NCBI GenBank assembly: GCA_003427395.1
Contig: BFEA01000399.1
Span: forward strand, 417,652 to 458,475
Reading direction: 5' to 3'
Length of the DNA stretch: 40,824 nt
DNA from: Chara braunii
Taxonomy: Eukaryota; Streptophyta; Charophyceae; Charales; Characeae
The position numbers and the translations under genes were made by a program. Positions 1-11,439 of this stretch are shown here, in pieces (position 1 is the first letter of the stretch; every line of letters begins with the position of its first letter). The notes beneath the pieces are model-generated. The model saw nothing but the letters and a program-made list of their open reading frames with translations, was not told the DNA's origin and made no database searches.

Positions 1-205
1 GAGAGAGAGAGAGAGAGACTGACTCGTCGCACTTCGCCCACTAAACACAACCAATGAAATACGGAGGAGGAGGAGAAAGGAGGAGGAGGAGAGAAGAAGA
101 CGAATGGAGGAAGAGGAGGAGGAGGAGGAGGAGGACCTGCCATTGATATGTAGACGAAAAAAAAAAAATAAAAAAAAATGATGACGAAGGAGGAGAGAGA
201 GAGAG
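1..205. repeat. GA/GGA low-complexity tract
   Basis: Purine-rich simple sequence: (GA)n at the very start, GGA/GGAGGA runs around 63-135, an A-rich stretch near 155-180 and a second (GA)n near 193-210. Open frames across it encode only Ser/Leu-type or Glu-type runs and are not taken as genes. Confidence 0.85.
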
Positions 206-234
206 AGAGACTGGCACCTCGACGAAGGTTGGCC

Positions 235-375
235 GCGACGGCGGGCACCTCGGCAACGATGGGCAGCGGTGGTGGGAACTGACGACGGGCACCTCGGCGA
301 CGACGCCTAGCGGGGGCGGGAACTCACGACGGGCACCTCGGCGACGACGGCTAGCGGTGGCGGGAACTCACGACC
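235..375. repeat. 44-bp tandem minisatellite, about 3 units
   Basis: The phrase GGGCACCTCGG starts at 243, 287 and 331, an exact 44-bp period, and each unit continues with a variant of the GGCGGGAACTCACGAC motif. The array decays into looser GACGGGCAGC motifs up to about 480. It is GC-rich and contrasts with the AT-rich DNA after 740. Confidence 0.8.
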
Positions 376-1359
376 GACAGCTCTCGTCGACCTCCACGAC
401 GGGCAGCTCTCGACAATGGCTACGGGCGGCGGGACGTGACGACGGGCAGCGACGGGAACCTCCACGGCGGGCAGCGACGGCGGACACTGGTGGAGCTTCG
501 ACGAACTCGGTGTTCGAATTCGAAGGCCGCCCCTGCGGCCATGTGACGCGCGACGAAATCTTTCTCGCGGTGGGGCGGGAAGGCTCCCGAGACAGCTAAC
601 AAATCATAACAGGCCAACCCCCCCCCCCCCTGCGCAAAAATGTGCTGGGCCCGCCCGACTTCCAACCGGGGGACGCAACCGGCCGGGCGCCCGGGACCCC
701 TGCCGGGCGGAGGCTGGGCCGCCGGGTGGCCCGGAGTTTAGCACAGGTATATATAATATAGGACGATCACTTCTCACAGTCACAATGAGACTCCTCTCAG
801 CCATATATGTGTATGTGATCGTAGATAGTCAAATACAGAGTCCGAACCACAAAACATATCTACAATCAAATCAAAGATTCACTCAAAAAGTTAATGCACT
901 ACACATGGTCAACTTCAACCATTCCCTGCGATCACACCCCTCGCTTTAGCCATACAAGCTCCAACCTTTGTCCAACCTTCCATAAATAAAAACCCTCAGT
1001 ATCTTTGTTAAATGACAATTCAATAAATTTTGGGTGAAAACCCAATGAAACAAATCAAACCACAGGGCTAAAGCGTTTAGGTTGAGTTGACAAGAGTGAA
1101 TTGGAGTTGAATCTTAAACCGACGAATCGGCAACCTACATGTTATCAGTGATAACATAAGATGATCCTCATAGGACCAAGCTGAATCTAGTCCAATCCTG
1201 AATCAAAGTGTCCAAAGAAGGTCGGTAATACAAAACAGACTAATACCCAGGGCTAAACTATCAGTGTATAGGGAATAAATCTTCATAGCACATCCGCGCT
1301 CAAAGTTTTCCTGCTAACTAAGTCTAAGTCTACCTCTAAATCAGTGTCCAAAGAAAGGT
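376..1359. other. no gene seen; GC-rich block then AT-rich spacer
   Basis: From 376 to about 740 the DNA is GC-rich with short C and G runs and CCGGGC-type motifs. After 740 it is AT-rich. No open frame has recognisable protein features and no RNA gene was recognised. Confidence 0.6.
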
Positions 1360-2000
1360 TGACCTTGGCAGCATCTCCCCTATTGAGGGTAGATCGCTAG
1401 AATCGCCACCTCTCAAAATATAATCTAACTCCTTTAAACTAAGAAAATTTTGGCAGTGCTTCCCGTAGGAAAAATGTTTTCTCATAATTTATACTAGCCC
1501 ATTGACTTAGTAAAAATTTGGGCACACCTCCTTTATAGAAGTAAATTTCCCAGACTCATACTTACTCAGATATGAACTCAAACATACGCCTTGAGTTTCA
1601 TCAAGTCAAAATTTAACCAACTCCTTATATTTGTAAAACTTTCGGCAATGCTTCCCGTAGGAAAAGTAACTTTCCAAAATTTATACATAGTTAAATATTG
1701 AATCTGAATAATTGTGATTTTTTCAAAGTTAAATTTTATTTAACTCCCTGAATTAGAAAAAATTGAGGCAACACTTCTCCTATAAAATTAGGTTTTTCAA
1801 ATTTTTACTAAGTCATAAATATAATTTAGACAAAACGTTGAACCTTTGAAAGTCAGATTTGACTAACTCCTTGGTTTTGTAGAAATTTGAGCAGCGCTTC
1901 CCGTAAATAGAGTAGCTTACCAAGATTTATACAAAGCTAAGTATAATAAATAATCGTAAAAAAATGTGAGAATCGACCTAAGAAAAAAAAAAGTTAGCTT
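1360..2000. repeat. degenerate tandem array, unit about 120 bp
   Basis: A phrase of the type TTGGCA..GCTTCCCGTAGGAAAA followed by TTCCAAAATTTATAC recurs near 1367, 1450, 1520, 1643, 1763 and 1885. The last four copies are about 120 bp apart. The copies are strongly diverged. Tandem repeats with a GGCA..CTCCC core are known to me from untranslated parts of plant LTR retrotransposons, so this may be a remnant of one; that link is inference. Confidence 0.6.
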
Positions 2001-2229
2001 AAAAAATATTGAAATTGAACTAACTCCTATAGCTCTAGCACGTGAAGAGCAACTAAAGCAACTATCTGTTAAACTGAAACTCATACTAAATAGAGATCTC
2101 ACTTATCCACATGCAAGGTCAAACCATAATGGTAAGTATTATCACCTGCCCCAATGTCAAACCTAATTAAACAATAGTTCATAGTCTTCCAATGATTTGT
2201 CCTTTATATCAAACTTACATAGGACTTAA

Positions 2230-2860
2230 AGCTAACCCATCCAAACTTATGAAAACATGTCTAGCTCAACTGTTGGATATATACAAACACAAGGCACTAC
2301 AACTTTTCTCTTCCTTAGGCATGTGACTAGGTTGTCCAACCCGGTCGCCCTGAACTATTTAAAATATTCAAGTTATATATAACTTTCTGCACCTTACTCT
2401 TTTGAGGCAGCATATAACTGACTTGTTCAGCTTAGAAACAAGGTTCAACCTCCTTCTTCTTACCATCAATTTACTCTTAATTGATACTGTCTTCAGTTTG
2501 TGATAGACTATAATCAGACCATCCAAACTTATGAAACAATGTCTAACTAGCGTGTTCGTAAATTGAATAGTATAAAGGTATAGACAAATTTACCCCCCCT
2601 AGTTCCAGCATGTGCAATGTTCAACCCTTTACCTGATCCTCTCTCAAAATAAACAAGAAGAAGTTAGACTCATTCAAACTTATAGAATAAGTATTAAACT
2701 CTTTCTTTCATAAGTTAATAGCATCATAAATTCCAAATAAAACAACGCAACCAAGTCGTCGAAACTTTTGAAAACCTGCTTGGTCCCTTAAAAACAAACA
2801 AATGCAACCCTCACAAGTCAGAGCAATTAGATCATCCAAACTTATGAAAACATGTATGGT
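2230..2860. repeat. recurring CATCCAAACTTATGAAA motif
   Basis: The phrase CATCCAAACTTATGAAA followed by ACATGT or a close variant recurs near 2238, 2519, 2671, 2757 and 2833 at irregular spacing. The intervening DNA is AT-rich and unrelated at a glance. No coding frame is supported here. Confidence 0.5.
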
Positions 2861-3522
2861 CCTCCAAACAATCGAAAATAAACATAGCACTGGGCCTTCC
2901 AACTTAGTATAGTGATAAACTTCTGATCGACCTGGTCAAACGCAAGCAAAAAACCGTTCCCTCCCACCTTTCCCCCAGATGTAAATTTTTTTCGCAATCT
3001 GATTTTCAGGCAAACAACAAAAATGAAATTGAAATTGCAAATGCATTCATTTACTTAGCTCTGATTTGTGTCAAGAAAGTCAAACATAAAGTCAAGTATG
3101 GAATGCATGCAATATATTCAGTCAAACCATAGTAAGATGTACCGATAGGGGTTATAACTTTGTTTATAGAAGGAAGATTAAGCTTTACCTCGCAGTTCTC
3201 TGTCTCCAAGACTCCTCCTTAGTCTCACCAGAGTTCCCGCAATCGGTAGGCAAATTCGCCACAGAGTCTTGATGCGCTCCTACGAGTTGCAATCCCCCCT
3301 GCTGCCTTCCTATCTTAACCACAGACTAGACTTAGATTAAGAAGGGCAGAAGGAGAAGCATTAAGTCTCTCACATACGAGAGAGGTGCACTCAGACTCCC
3401 GTGAGAGGGCCTTGATTCCTTGACGCGCTTGAGGGCCCCGCAGTAATGGTCAAAACGCAACAACTTGGTTAGCTGGAGAGAAGGTTAACAGCAGTCGTAT
3501 TTTTCATCACCACTTCAGGAGT
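2861..3522. other. no gene seen
   Basis: Mixed-composition DNA without a convincing open frame, RNA gene or element terminus. Composition shifts from AT-rich to more balanced after about 3180. Confidence 0.5.
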
Positions 3523-3701
3523 CCCTTCACCACTTCAGGATGCAGCCAGCGTGCCTAAACAGGTGGTTTTCAAGGTCTTCGGACCTTTCACCACTTCAGG
3601 ACCATTCAGGTTTGAAAATCCTGAATGGTCCTGAAGTGGTGAAAACTCCGAAGACCCTGAAAACATTGTTTAGGCAGGCTGCATCCTGAAGTGGTGAAGG
3701 G
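3523..3701. repeat. long inverted repeat, arms of about 85 bp
   Basis: The left arm (3523-3610) and right arm (3620-3701) are near-perfect reverse complements around a 9-base spacer. The arm starts CCCTTCACCACTTCAGG and ends at the loop with GGACCATTCAGG. Small mismatches lie around the GCCTAAACA and CTTCGG segments. It could be a fold-back transposon or a hairpin source of small RNA; the sequence alone does not decide. Confidence 0.85.
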
Positions 3702-3895
3702 TGGTTTTCATGGTCTTCGGACCTTCCACCACTTCAGGACCATTCATGATTTTCAGACTGCCCAAAACTCTCACTTGACCACTTCAGGACACCCTTCACC
3801 ACTTCAGGATGCAGCTTGCCTAAACAGGTGGTTTTCAAGGTTTTCGGACCTTTCACCACCTCAGGACCATTCAAGATTTTGAGACTGCCAAAAAC
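3561..3895 (+). repeat. direct repeats of the inverted-repeat arm
   Basis: The block beginning GTGGTTTTCA.GGTCTTCGG and running through CACCACTTCAGGACCATTCA occurs at about 3562-3610, 3701-3752 and 3828-3880. The second and third copies also share a downstream GACTGCC.AAAACTCTCA. The left inverted-repeat arm is therefore one member of a small tandem family. Confidence 0.75.
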
Positions 3896-4507
3896 TCTCA
3901 TTTCAGAATTTCCATTCGTGAATTTTTTTCAGCTACCCGATAACTGCTTGTGGTTAGCTGAGACCAACCCACTACCTGTTGACACCCCGACGACCCTCCA
4001 ATCGTAGCAATGACCTCCTCACCGAGTCTGACCACCCCCCCAAGTGGCAACACCACTCTTTCCCTGATCAATCTGTCGCTAAGCAACCTAAAAAAAAGTC
4101 GCGTTCAAATAAAGCACATTCAACTACTAGGCGAAACGCTGCAATGCGCAGTGTGTACAATTCAGCAAAACAACGCCACTTAAATGAGCGCAGCAACACA
4201 ACTGAAACGACCAGAAGTAATCTCATGAAAGCCAACAACTGCATGGTTGCTCCTCAAGGAACTACTAACATCTGAGCGTGGTAACAACAACATTATTCCA
4301 CGAACCTCCGTCTTGGCGGCAGCATCAACCTTAACTGTAGTTCAACCTTGTGACACAATCAACAACAATCGCTCTTCCACGTAAAGGTAGCCTTGCTGTG
4401 CAGGAACGACTGAAGAGCGTGCACAATCCCCTTCAGTGAGCACTGGTATGTGCAGTTTCCCCGACTTTACAGGCTCCCTGTCTTAATTAGGTAAGTGTAT
4501 GGCCCCC

Positions 4508-4564
4508 TACTCCTGATACGTGATGGTACTCCTGATACGTGATGGTACTCCTGATACGTGATGG
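4508..4564 (+). repeat. 19-bp tandem repeat, three exact units
   Basis: The 19-base unit TACTCCTGATACGTGATGG occurs three times in perfect head-to-tail order at 4508, 4527 and 4546. Confidence 0.95.
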
Positions 4565-4638
4565 AGACTCAACCTTCTCCCTCACGCCGCAGCAGGATAG
4601 TAGCGTGGTCATGCTGGCCATGCAGCAGAAAGACTGTG

Positions 4639-4646
4639 TATAAATA
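4639..4646 (+). promoter_or_regulatory. TATA-like box
   Basis: TATAAATA in a GC-balanced context. No downstream gene was recognised, so it may be a chance match or part of a decayed LTR promoter. Confidence 0.25.
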
Positions 4647-5360
4647 CTTGTTCTACAACCCTTACTAAGTCTCGATCAGTTCTCACCTTCCATTTGGATT
4701 CACGCTACTCCGCTAAGTGGGATAAGCAGTGCACTGGCCAACTGTCCGGCCTGCCTCCAGGTAAACTTGCAGGCGTGTAGCTTACTCCCTACACTTTTGA
4801 GTGTTAGGATAGATCGCCCTTTCAATCAGCAGGCAAATTTGCAGGCCTTTGCGGCTCGTTCCCCTGCTGCCTCAGTGTCTCAACTGTTAAAAAGAGCGGC
4901 TCGTCGGTCAACAAGTAAGTGTTCAGCCCGCCCCTTGCTTATAGCTTCCTCGTTCAACACCTAAACAAATACGTCCACTAGCCAGTAAGTTTTCCGCTTT
5001 CTCTGTGACCCGTCCCTCGTTATTTCATTCGACAGAACAAACGAAGGTCGATTGAATCTATCGTAAGAACATGGAAGTACATTTGTGGCCGCCTGGCTAA
5101 GCACACAATGGTTTTCCAAGAGCCTACCTCGATAGGCAAGCAAAACGGGATGCAACTCCGGTTAGACACAGGCAGATAAGCTACGCAACCCGCATGTACT
5201 TTGGCATAGCGCCCGATCCCACTGGAGGCAGAGCGAGGTTAGGTTTTCGCCCTTGTTATACCTTCCCGCTCGACACCTCTGCGTACAATATCTCAGCGCC
5301 TGTTGCGCACAATCTAGCCCCATAGCCCGACTTCCGGTTACCTTTTCACCGCTAGCCTTC

Positions 5361-6119
5361 GGTGGTAGGTACCTCCTTTCTTCCCGGACTGACTTTTCAC
5401 AAACTGACACAAGCAACCCCGACAAAAGGGATTTACACTTCTGATCCTCACGCCACTTCCACAGACACCAAAATATGGGACGCATCTTCCACTCGCACTC
5501 AAGAAGATGCACTCGTAGCTTCAAGTTCCTCCAGTACGCAACTCACTATGCTGACAACCCTTACTCTTGTACTCGGACACCGATTCATACCATCTCAGTC
5601 GACTCGCAGTCGGTAAAACTCCTAAACTTTGGTCTTCATTTACGAGTATTTACCAAAAAAATTGTCGACATATGAATTATTATCTTTGTCATACCTCACC
5701 TTCGCTTATTCTGGCGCATCTCTGTCTCTTATACACATCTAGATGTGTATAAGAGACAGGTGGTAGGTACCTCCTTTCTTCCCGGACTGACTTTTCACAA
5801 ACTGACACAAGCAACCCCGACAAAAGGGATTTACACTTCTGATCCTCACGCCACTTCCACAGACACCAAAATATGGGACGCATCTTCCACTCGCACTCAA
5901 GAAGATGCACTCGTAGCTTCAAGTTCCTCCAGTACGCAACTCACTATGCTGACAACCCTTACTCTTGTACTCGGACACCGATTCATACCATCTCAGTCGA
6001 CTCGCAGTCGGTAAAACTCCTAAACTTTGGTCTTCATTTACGAGTATTTACCAAAAAAATTGTCGACATATGAATTATTATCTTTGTCATACCTCACCTT
6101 CGCTTATTCTGGCGCATCT
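5361..6119 (+). repeat. exact 360-bp duplication around an adapter (assembly artefact)
   Basis: Bases 5362-5721 are repeated at 5760-6119 with an offset of 398 and no difference seen. The two copies are separated only by the 38-bp adapter at 5722-5759. An identical duplication abutting a library adapter on both sides is best read as a mis-joined mate-pair read, not as genomic sequence. Frames in both copies that encode the same peptides are therefore one locus counted twice. Confidence 0.9.
5722..5759. other. Nextera mate-pair junction adapter
   Basis: CTGTCTCTTATACACATCT followed directly by its reverse complement AGATGTGTATAAGAGACAG. This is the Tn5 19-bp mosaic end in the inverted dimer used as the Nextera mate-pair circularisation junction. 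It is a library contaminant, not a native transposon end. Translations across it give the well-known artefact peptides SYTHLDVYKRQ and VYKRQ. Confidence 0.97.
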
Positions 6120-6498
6120 AACTTTCTTGCTAGCTCCTCTCTTACTTATTTTTCACCAAAACTAAGATTAGAATCAGTTTTGCCACGTCCTAAACCCTCG
6201 GATTCAGTTTTTTGTCTGTCGAAATTCGCGAAGGCTGGGGCGCTATACGTTTTTATTCCCTCATTTACCTCTTCTCTCCCCACACTGCCATCTCCGACCT
6301 TGCCTCGAATATACCCTGGCGCAATCCATGCCTAGGTTCACCCCTCCTTCGCTTCCTTGTGCTCGCCACCTAATCACTTCATCTCCTTCTTGCCCCATAT
6401 TAATGCAACTCTTCGTAAGCCTCCAACCCCACAGCGCTCGATTCTCAGCGAAGTGAAAACCATCAAAAAGAGAGAAAAAGTCAGAACGTCCAGGCTCC

Positions 6499-6583
6499 TC
6501 TCCGATTTATGCGTGTCCTCGTGTAGGGGCCATGCTAATCTCCTTCGTATCATTCCAATTTTAACAGATATCCCAAAGGACCA
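6499..6583 (-). pseudogene. U6 snRNA retropseudogene
   Basis: Read on the minus strand, the sequence follows plant U6 from the 5' region through the conserved core: GTTAAAATTGGAATGATAC, then GGAGATTAGCATGGCCCC, then GGACACGCATAAATCG. The ACAGAG box is altered to ACGAAG, and the 3' end diverges before the GAAATGGTCC segment. The 5' stem region is degraded. There is no U6-type promoter (upstream sequence element plus TATA) in the flank, so it should be non-functional. No clear poly(A) tail or TSD was found for this copy. Confidence 0.8.
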
Positions 6584-6589
6584 AAGACT

Positions 6590-8560
6590 TGTGTGTCTGC
6601 TTCCACAGTTTGCGGTCCCTTCCCAATCATACCCAGGCACAACTCACTACTTCTAGAGCCCCATGCGTCCAAATTCGACAGCCAATTCGCACACAACACT
6701 AGTGAGCCCTTTCCACAGGGAGTCCTCTTCCCCCTAGCCCTCTCTGCTCAGGCAGAGTTTACCACTTTTAGGGTTCCCGACGGACACACTCACATACCCC
6801 TCATAGCGGCCCACAACATTGGGGGCGCAGGCCTATCGTAAACCCGTAGCGCGAGCCCTGGTGAAGTGGGTCCTGGCGCCAATCTTGATGGTTGTAGCAA
6901 ATATTCAAATAAGAACTTTGAAAACCGAGGCGGAGAAGAGTTTCAGGTGAACGGCTACGACGTTCACCTTGGTATGCTCGTCCCCCTGCGCCCAGGCATG
7001 GACCACCATCTTTCAAGTCCCAACGAGCATGCTCACACTCAACCTATCACAACAGGTCATGGCTGGTAGGCGGTGCACTCGTGGAAGACTCACATTCACT
7101 CTAACTTTTTTTGCCCCATGCGCTACCTATCGGCCCATATGCACGTTGAACTCCTCAGTCCTCGTTTCAAGATTGGCAGGATAAATAAATTTTGCCATCG
7201 TTCTGAACACGCAAAAGTCCAAGTAGCCTGCCAGAAGAGGCGCGTACTCAAGGTCCTCAACCGCCGTAACGACCTCTAAATCGGGTGTCGTATCCGAGTC
7301 AAGGGACGCCGGAGCATAAAAATAATAGTACGACGATAAATAATAAAATATTAAAAAAATATTTAATCGCCACAAAACGACGGATGAGGAAGAGGAACTG
7401 CTAATACCGCTCTGACTCTGTTGACGGCAAAACCAAGGGGGATAGCCCCGCCAGAACCTCAACCCCTGGGCTCCTCCTCGCCGCTCCAATACTCTTGCGC
7501 TGTCGCCGACTACTCTCGATCCTTGAGTCTCCCTATAGAAAGTCGGATTTTGTAGCCAATAGTGTTAGGCCCAAGGTTGAACCTAGTGCTGGCGGACACC
7601 TAAAAAGTCGATACCATGAGGCGAGCAGGTTTAATGAAACACTCCAAAGCCACAGTTCGCCTCATGAGCTAACCCCCCCGACCGTCAAACCTCACGCCTA
7701 GCGTACGGCGGCTCGTCGTTTGTGCGCATATACATAGATCAAAATTAATTTGGGCCCTCGTCATGTCGGCTCTACATTCATCAATAAGAAAAAAAAATCA
7801 CTCGCTCCTTCAATTTGCGTGCCCACACACTCTCTATTATTGTCAAGCATCCAGTCAGCGTAAATAACATGCACAACCACGACTCGCGCGGTATACTCAA
7901 GCCTTAAACCAAACTCATTCTCTGCCATTTGCAAAAACCAGGGCGGATACCCTTGTAAGGGTATTCGCGCGGACAAAGCGGAGTCGTGATGTGGATTAGG
8001 GAGATAAGTTGCAAATTGTCAATCAAAAGGTGACAGTGAAACAAACAAAGGATTATAAAGGAAAAGAAGATAAAAGTTTGTACGAGCACTAGCCGGACTT
8101 GGTCACTTATGAAGGTCATCGTGTCTTTTTTCAGATGCTTACAGTACTTGAGGTCATCGTGTTATTTCCGAGCAGACAGGTTGTTGCAGGATAGAACAAG
8201 TTGGCCGTATGATTTATAATCCGACTATTGTATTTCCTTCTGGAAGAGAATTGAAGATGGATCGCGGCACGACGAGAAACCTACCAAGAACCTTTTTATT
8301 TATAATCTCAACTTATTTGCATTTTTTTTAACCTAGTTTTGTTCGAACCCAATGTCTAGGTTGGGCCGACTTACTCATTATTTATGAATTCGAAGATGAG
8401 GAGATGCGAGCACAATACGACTATAAGATTATATGGTTGTATCTCATACTTATTTTGTAATATGACGCTCGCATAGGTCCTTTCGACGACGTCGAGTTCC
8501 TTGAGCTAATTCGAGCAAATCGTTTCGAAATCATCGACATACAGACCTTTGACGGAGTCA
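6590..8560. other. no gene seen
   Basis: Open frames up to about 120 codons occur on both strands but overlap and lack domains. Around 7430 and 7935 a short similar phrase (GCAAAACCA.GG.GGATA.CC) gives a shared GYPPWF peptide on the minus strand, which may mark two copies of a decayed element; this is weak. Confidence 0.4.
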
Positions 8561-8589
8561 CTTATTGGCTTGAGGTATGTAACTTACAA

Positions 8590-10700
8590 TGATTTCTTAG
8601 AGCATAGGGTGAAGCGGTGGATTTGAAAAAAGAAAGCAACCTTCTGGGATACAAATGTTTAAAGTTCGAGGTGAAAGGGATATTTACTAATGAGATTAAT
8701 GAATCTTTCCATATGGCAGACATTACGGAACTGACGACGTTTTTCAATACGTGCGAGGAAGAAAGAGATTGGATGTCAAGCTCAGAAGGAGAAGGGGTTG
8801 ACATGGTAAGGATGGGGCAGTTGATTTATGATTTGTCAATCATCTTTCCTGCGAGGGATTGACCGTTGTTTTGGCAAGGGAGTTAAAGAAACGTTTCTCT
8901 ACTATGCCTATTTCGCACTGATGTTGCAGGATACATTATCTGTTACGGGTTCGAACCACGGAGGAGTGGTGGTGTTTCTCGCATTTTGATTCGGTACAGC
9001 GATGCGTGTTCGTCGTATGCCGAGGAGACTCTATAAGTGAATTGGTTATTCTTTGGACTGCTCGTGCACTATAATTAACGGTATGGATTATTTGCTTATG
9101 TACATCATTATCGTCGAAATCTCGACAACCGGTATCGACGGTTTAGGCAAAACGTCTTTTGTACAGAGGAATTCGAGCGAGTGGAGCGTCGACTTTTTGA
9201 GCTAATCAATGCTTAATGTGACTCTCTATGTGGACAAATAAACGGTGGTCAACGAAACCTCACTATGATCAGGTATCTCCACGTTCTCGATACACTTGAT
9301 GTCAGATTGATCAGAGGAGCGAAGCAACTTTTGATGGTTCGAGATGATACACCGACACGTTGGATCGACTTTATCAGAATGCTTCGAGATAGTTAGGGAT
9401 TTTTTCCAAATTCACCTGTAGATATTTGAACCAATGTAGCTCGAACTTCTAAAGAATTTTATGGTTATACCTTATATTTTCATCGTGCGAGTAACCTCCA
9501 ATGCCTCTCTCGAGTCATTGTGAGTGTTAAGGTTACCTTGTTTGGTGACCGCTTCGGCGTCGTCTGGATCCAGGACACGAAGACTCAACAGTTATTTGGA
9601 ATGGGCCGACGATTTTGAGTCATAGCGTAGGCTAGCCTCACGAATGACCTCACTTTATGACACACATATGGTCATGGTTATGTGAGGGGGGCATGTCGCG
9701 ACCTTTATTTTTTATGATGACGAGCTCGCACACCTTGATGCGCTGGAGACTTAGGCCCACGAGGGACGCCAAGTTTATCATGGTCAGATACGACCTTTTA
9801 AGATTTCATCTGACTTCCAAAGATGTCACGCAGCAATTGTCTCATCAAGGAAGTCAGTATGCTCATGGTTTTACAAGGTTATCACATTAAAAAAAAAAAA
9901 AAAAAAAACTCTATGTAGATAGGATCGTCGGATTGATAGTATTTGGATTGCCCCGATGATCTCACTATCATGCCTTTGCATGAGCAAGGCTAGCAAAGTT
10001 AACACATGCTATCGATCAAGGCAAAAAATATGTCGTGAGTAGGAAAAAAAAAAATATTCTTAGACACAAGCGAATGAAAAGTCTTGGAAAACAATGACCA
10101 CTTTCGACTTGCGTGAATCGTCAGCTCGACCATTCCAAGAGTTTGCACGAAGACATCATAATGAAACCGAGAGCAAGAAGAGAAAGATGAAGTACACGTT
10201 TGAGATAATCGTTGAGCGTCGACGATTAGCCCAACCATATTACGTGAGAGCATTTTGAAGTTGCGTGAAGAGGAAAATCTTATTTCTCTAGGACAGTCCG
10301 CGACACGACTTCAAGATCTGACATTAGAGTCATGACATTATGCTTCAATTAGTAGAACTGCAATTAAGGCAATTGAAGTAAGTCGGGGATTCTTCATGTA
10401 CGTTAAACAAGGAGTTTCACTTACGCTCTATCTTTTCGCAAGTACATCTACTTATGAAAACATAACTTGGAATTTCGACTTTATCGAGGATAAGGAAAAA
10501 TTGCTTTTGGCATGTCAATTCATTAAGTCAAGTAAATTGTAGTTGGTTCAACATTGCACTGACTTCTCTTGCCTTGCTGAACCAACTGTATATGAAGGGT
10601 TTCTTTGAGTGCTATATCTTGACAACAATAGTTATCAGGACTTGGATGATGTAAAAACACTGAAGGATGACTTTTGATATGCGTGTGCTTTATTAAAAGC
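8590..10700 (+). pseudogene. decayed coding frame, probably from a mobile element
   Basis: A plus-strand frame can be followed for about 2 kb through many in-frame stops and apparent frameshifts. It opens with an 81-codon stretch at 8617-8862 containing FFNTCEEERDW and MGQLIYDLSIIFPARD. After the stop it continues with plausible peptide such as YIICYGFEPRRSGG and HHYRRNLDNRYRRFRQNVF at about 8930-9170, and RFGVVWIQDTKTQ near 9550. Many of the stops sit where a single base change would give Trp or Gln. I do not recognise the domain. Its position just upstream of a decayed gag frame suggests a mobile-element origin. A decayed host gene cannot be excluded. Confidence 0.4.
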
Positions 10701-10739
10701 TTTTGTGTTTGTTATAACGATTTATTGTGCGTAATATGT

Positions 10740-11430
10740 GATAGGGGCTAAAATTAACTGATGGGTTTCACGCTTGGTTGAAACCGTCCTAATCGACCGG
10801 CATATGCCTCGTGCTTGGGAGATCAGCGCCCTGAGCCACGGGCAACGTTCGGGGTACAATGGCGTTTTACCCATGCGTACATATGTTAGAGCGAAACGAG
10901 CAAACGTCCTCGACTAACCTACCTATGTCATCGCATGTAAAAGTTTTCGCATGTGGGTCAGTAGCTCGATAGGGATACGCCTCTAAAGGTGGTGACAACC
11001 CTTAGTGAAGAAAGTTATGCCCCACGGGAACCTATCCTGTCGTAGGAGACTGCGGGAAGTATAGTTGGCGCACCCGGCTAAAGCAGCGAGAGGACAACGT
11101 CACCACGTCCGTCTTGGTGGTTCGCGGGATTGTTCGACGTTGTCCCCAAGTTGTTTCTTGTTTTTGTTTTACTCCTGCGTGACATGGCAGGGAGGACTTT
11201 CGTCTTCTACGAAAGAGGCGGGAGCAGATGTGCTCGAGAGATAGTGTCGTTGTCGGGTATTACTGCTATCTACCGTCGTCCTTGGTGGAACGACATTCGG
11301 GTAATAAAATATTATGAAGTTATGATTTAAGCTTGTTTTTATTAGGTGAAGGACCAGTAAGTATTTATAGAATGATAAATGCTAAATAAATTTGATTGAG
11401 GTATTAATGTATGGTGTCATTTTTTTTGTG
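10740..11430. other. possible LTR or leader of the retroelement
   Basis: Non-coding, GC-balanced DNA lying directly 5' of the gag-like frame, where an LTR and leader would be expected. I could not find matching LTR copies, a TG..CA boundary pair or a primer-binding site, so the call is positional only. Confidence 0.25.
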
Positions 11431-11439
11431 ACACTCAAG

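Larger units (their letters stand above)
3900..5360. other. no gene seen; possible element debris
   Basis: Several open frames of 60-120 codons occur on both strands but overlap each other and show no domain, so none is called. The stretch contains a short tandem repeat (4508-4564) and a TATA-like box (4639-4646), listed separately. Confidence 0.45.

Noticed and set aside
5722-5759. native Tn5/IS50-type transposon end
   Set aside because: The 19-bp mosaic end differs from native ends, is present as an exact inverted dimer, and lies between identical copies, all of which point to library preparation.
5689-6014. frames containing SYTHLDVYKRQ or VYKRQ
   Set aside because: These peptides are encoded by the Nextera adapter and are artefacts.
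7430-7980. LTR pair suggested by two GYPPWF-encoding phrases
   Set aside because: Similarity covers only about 22 bases and does not extend; no LTR boundaries were found.
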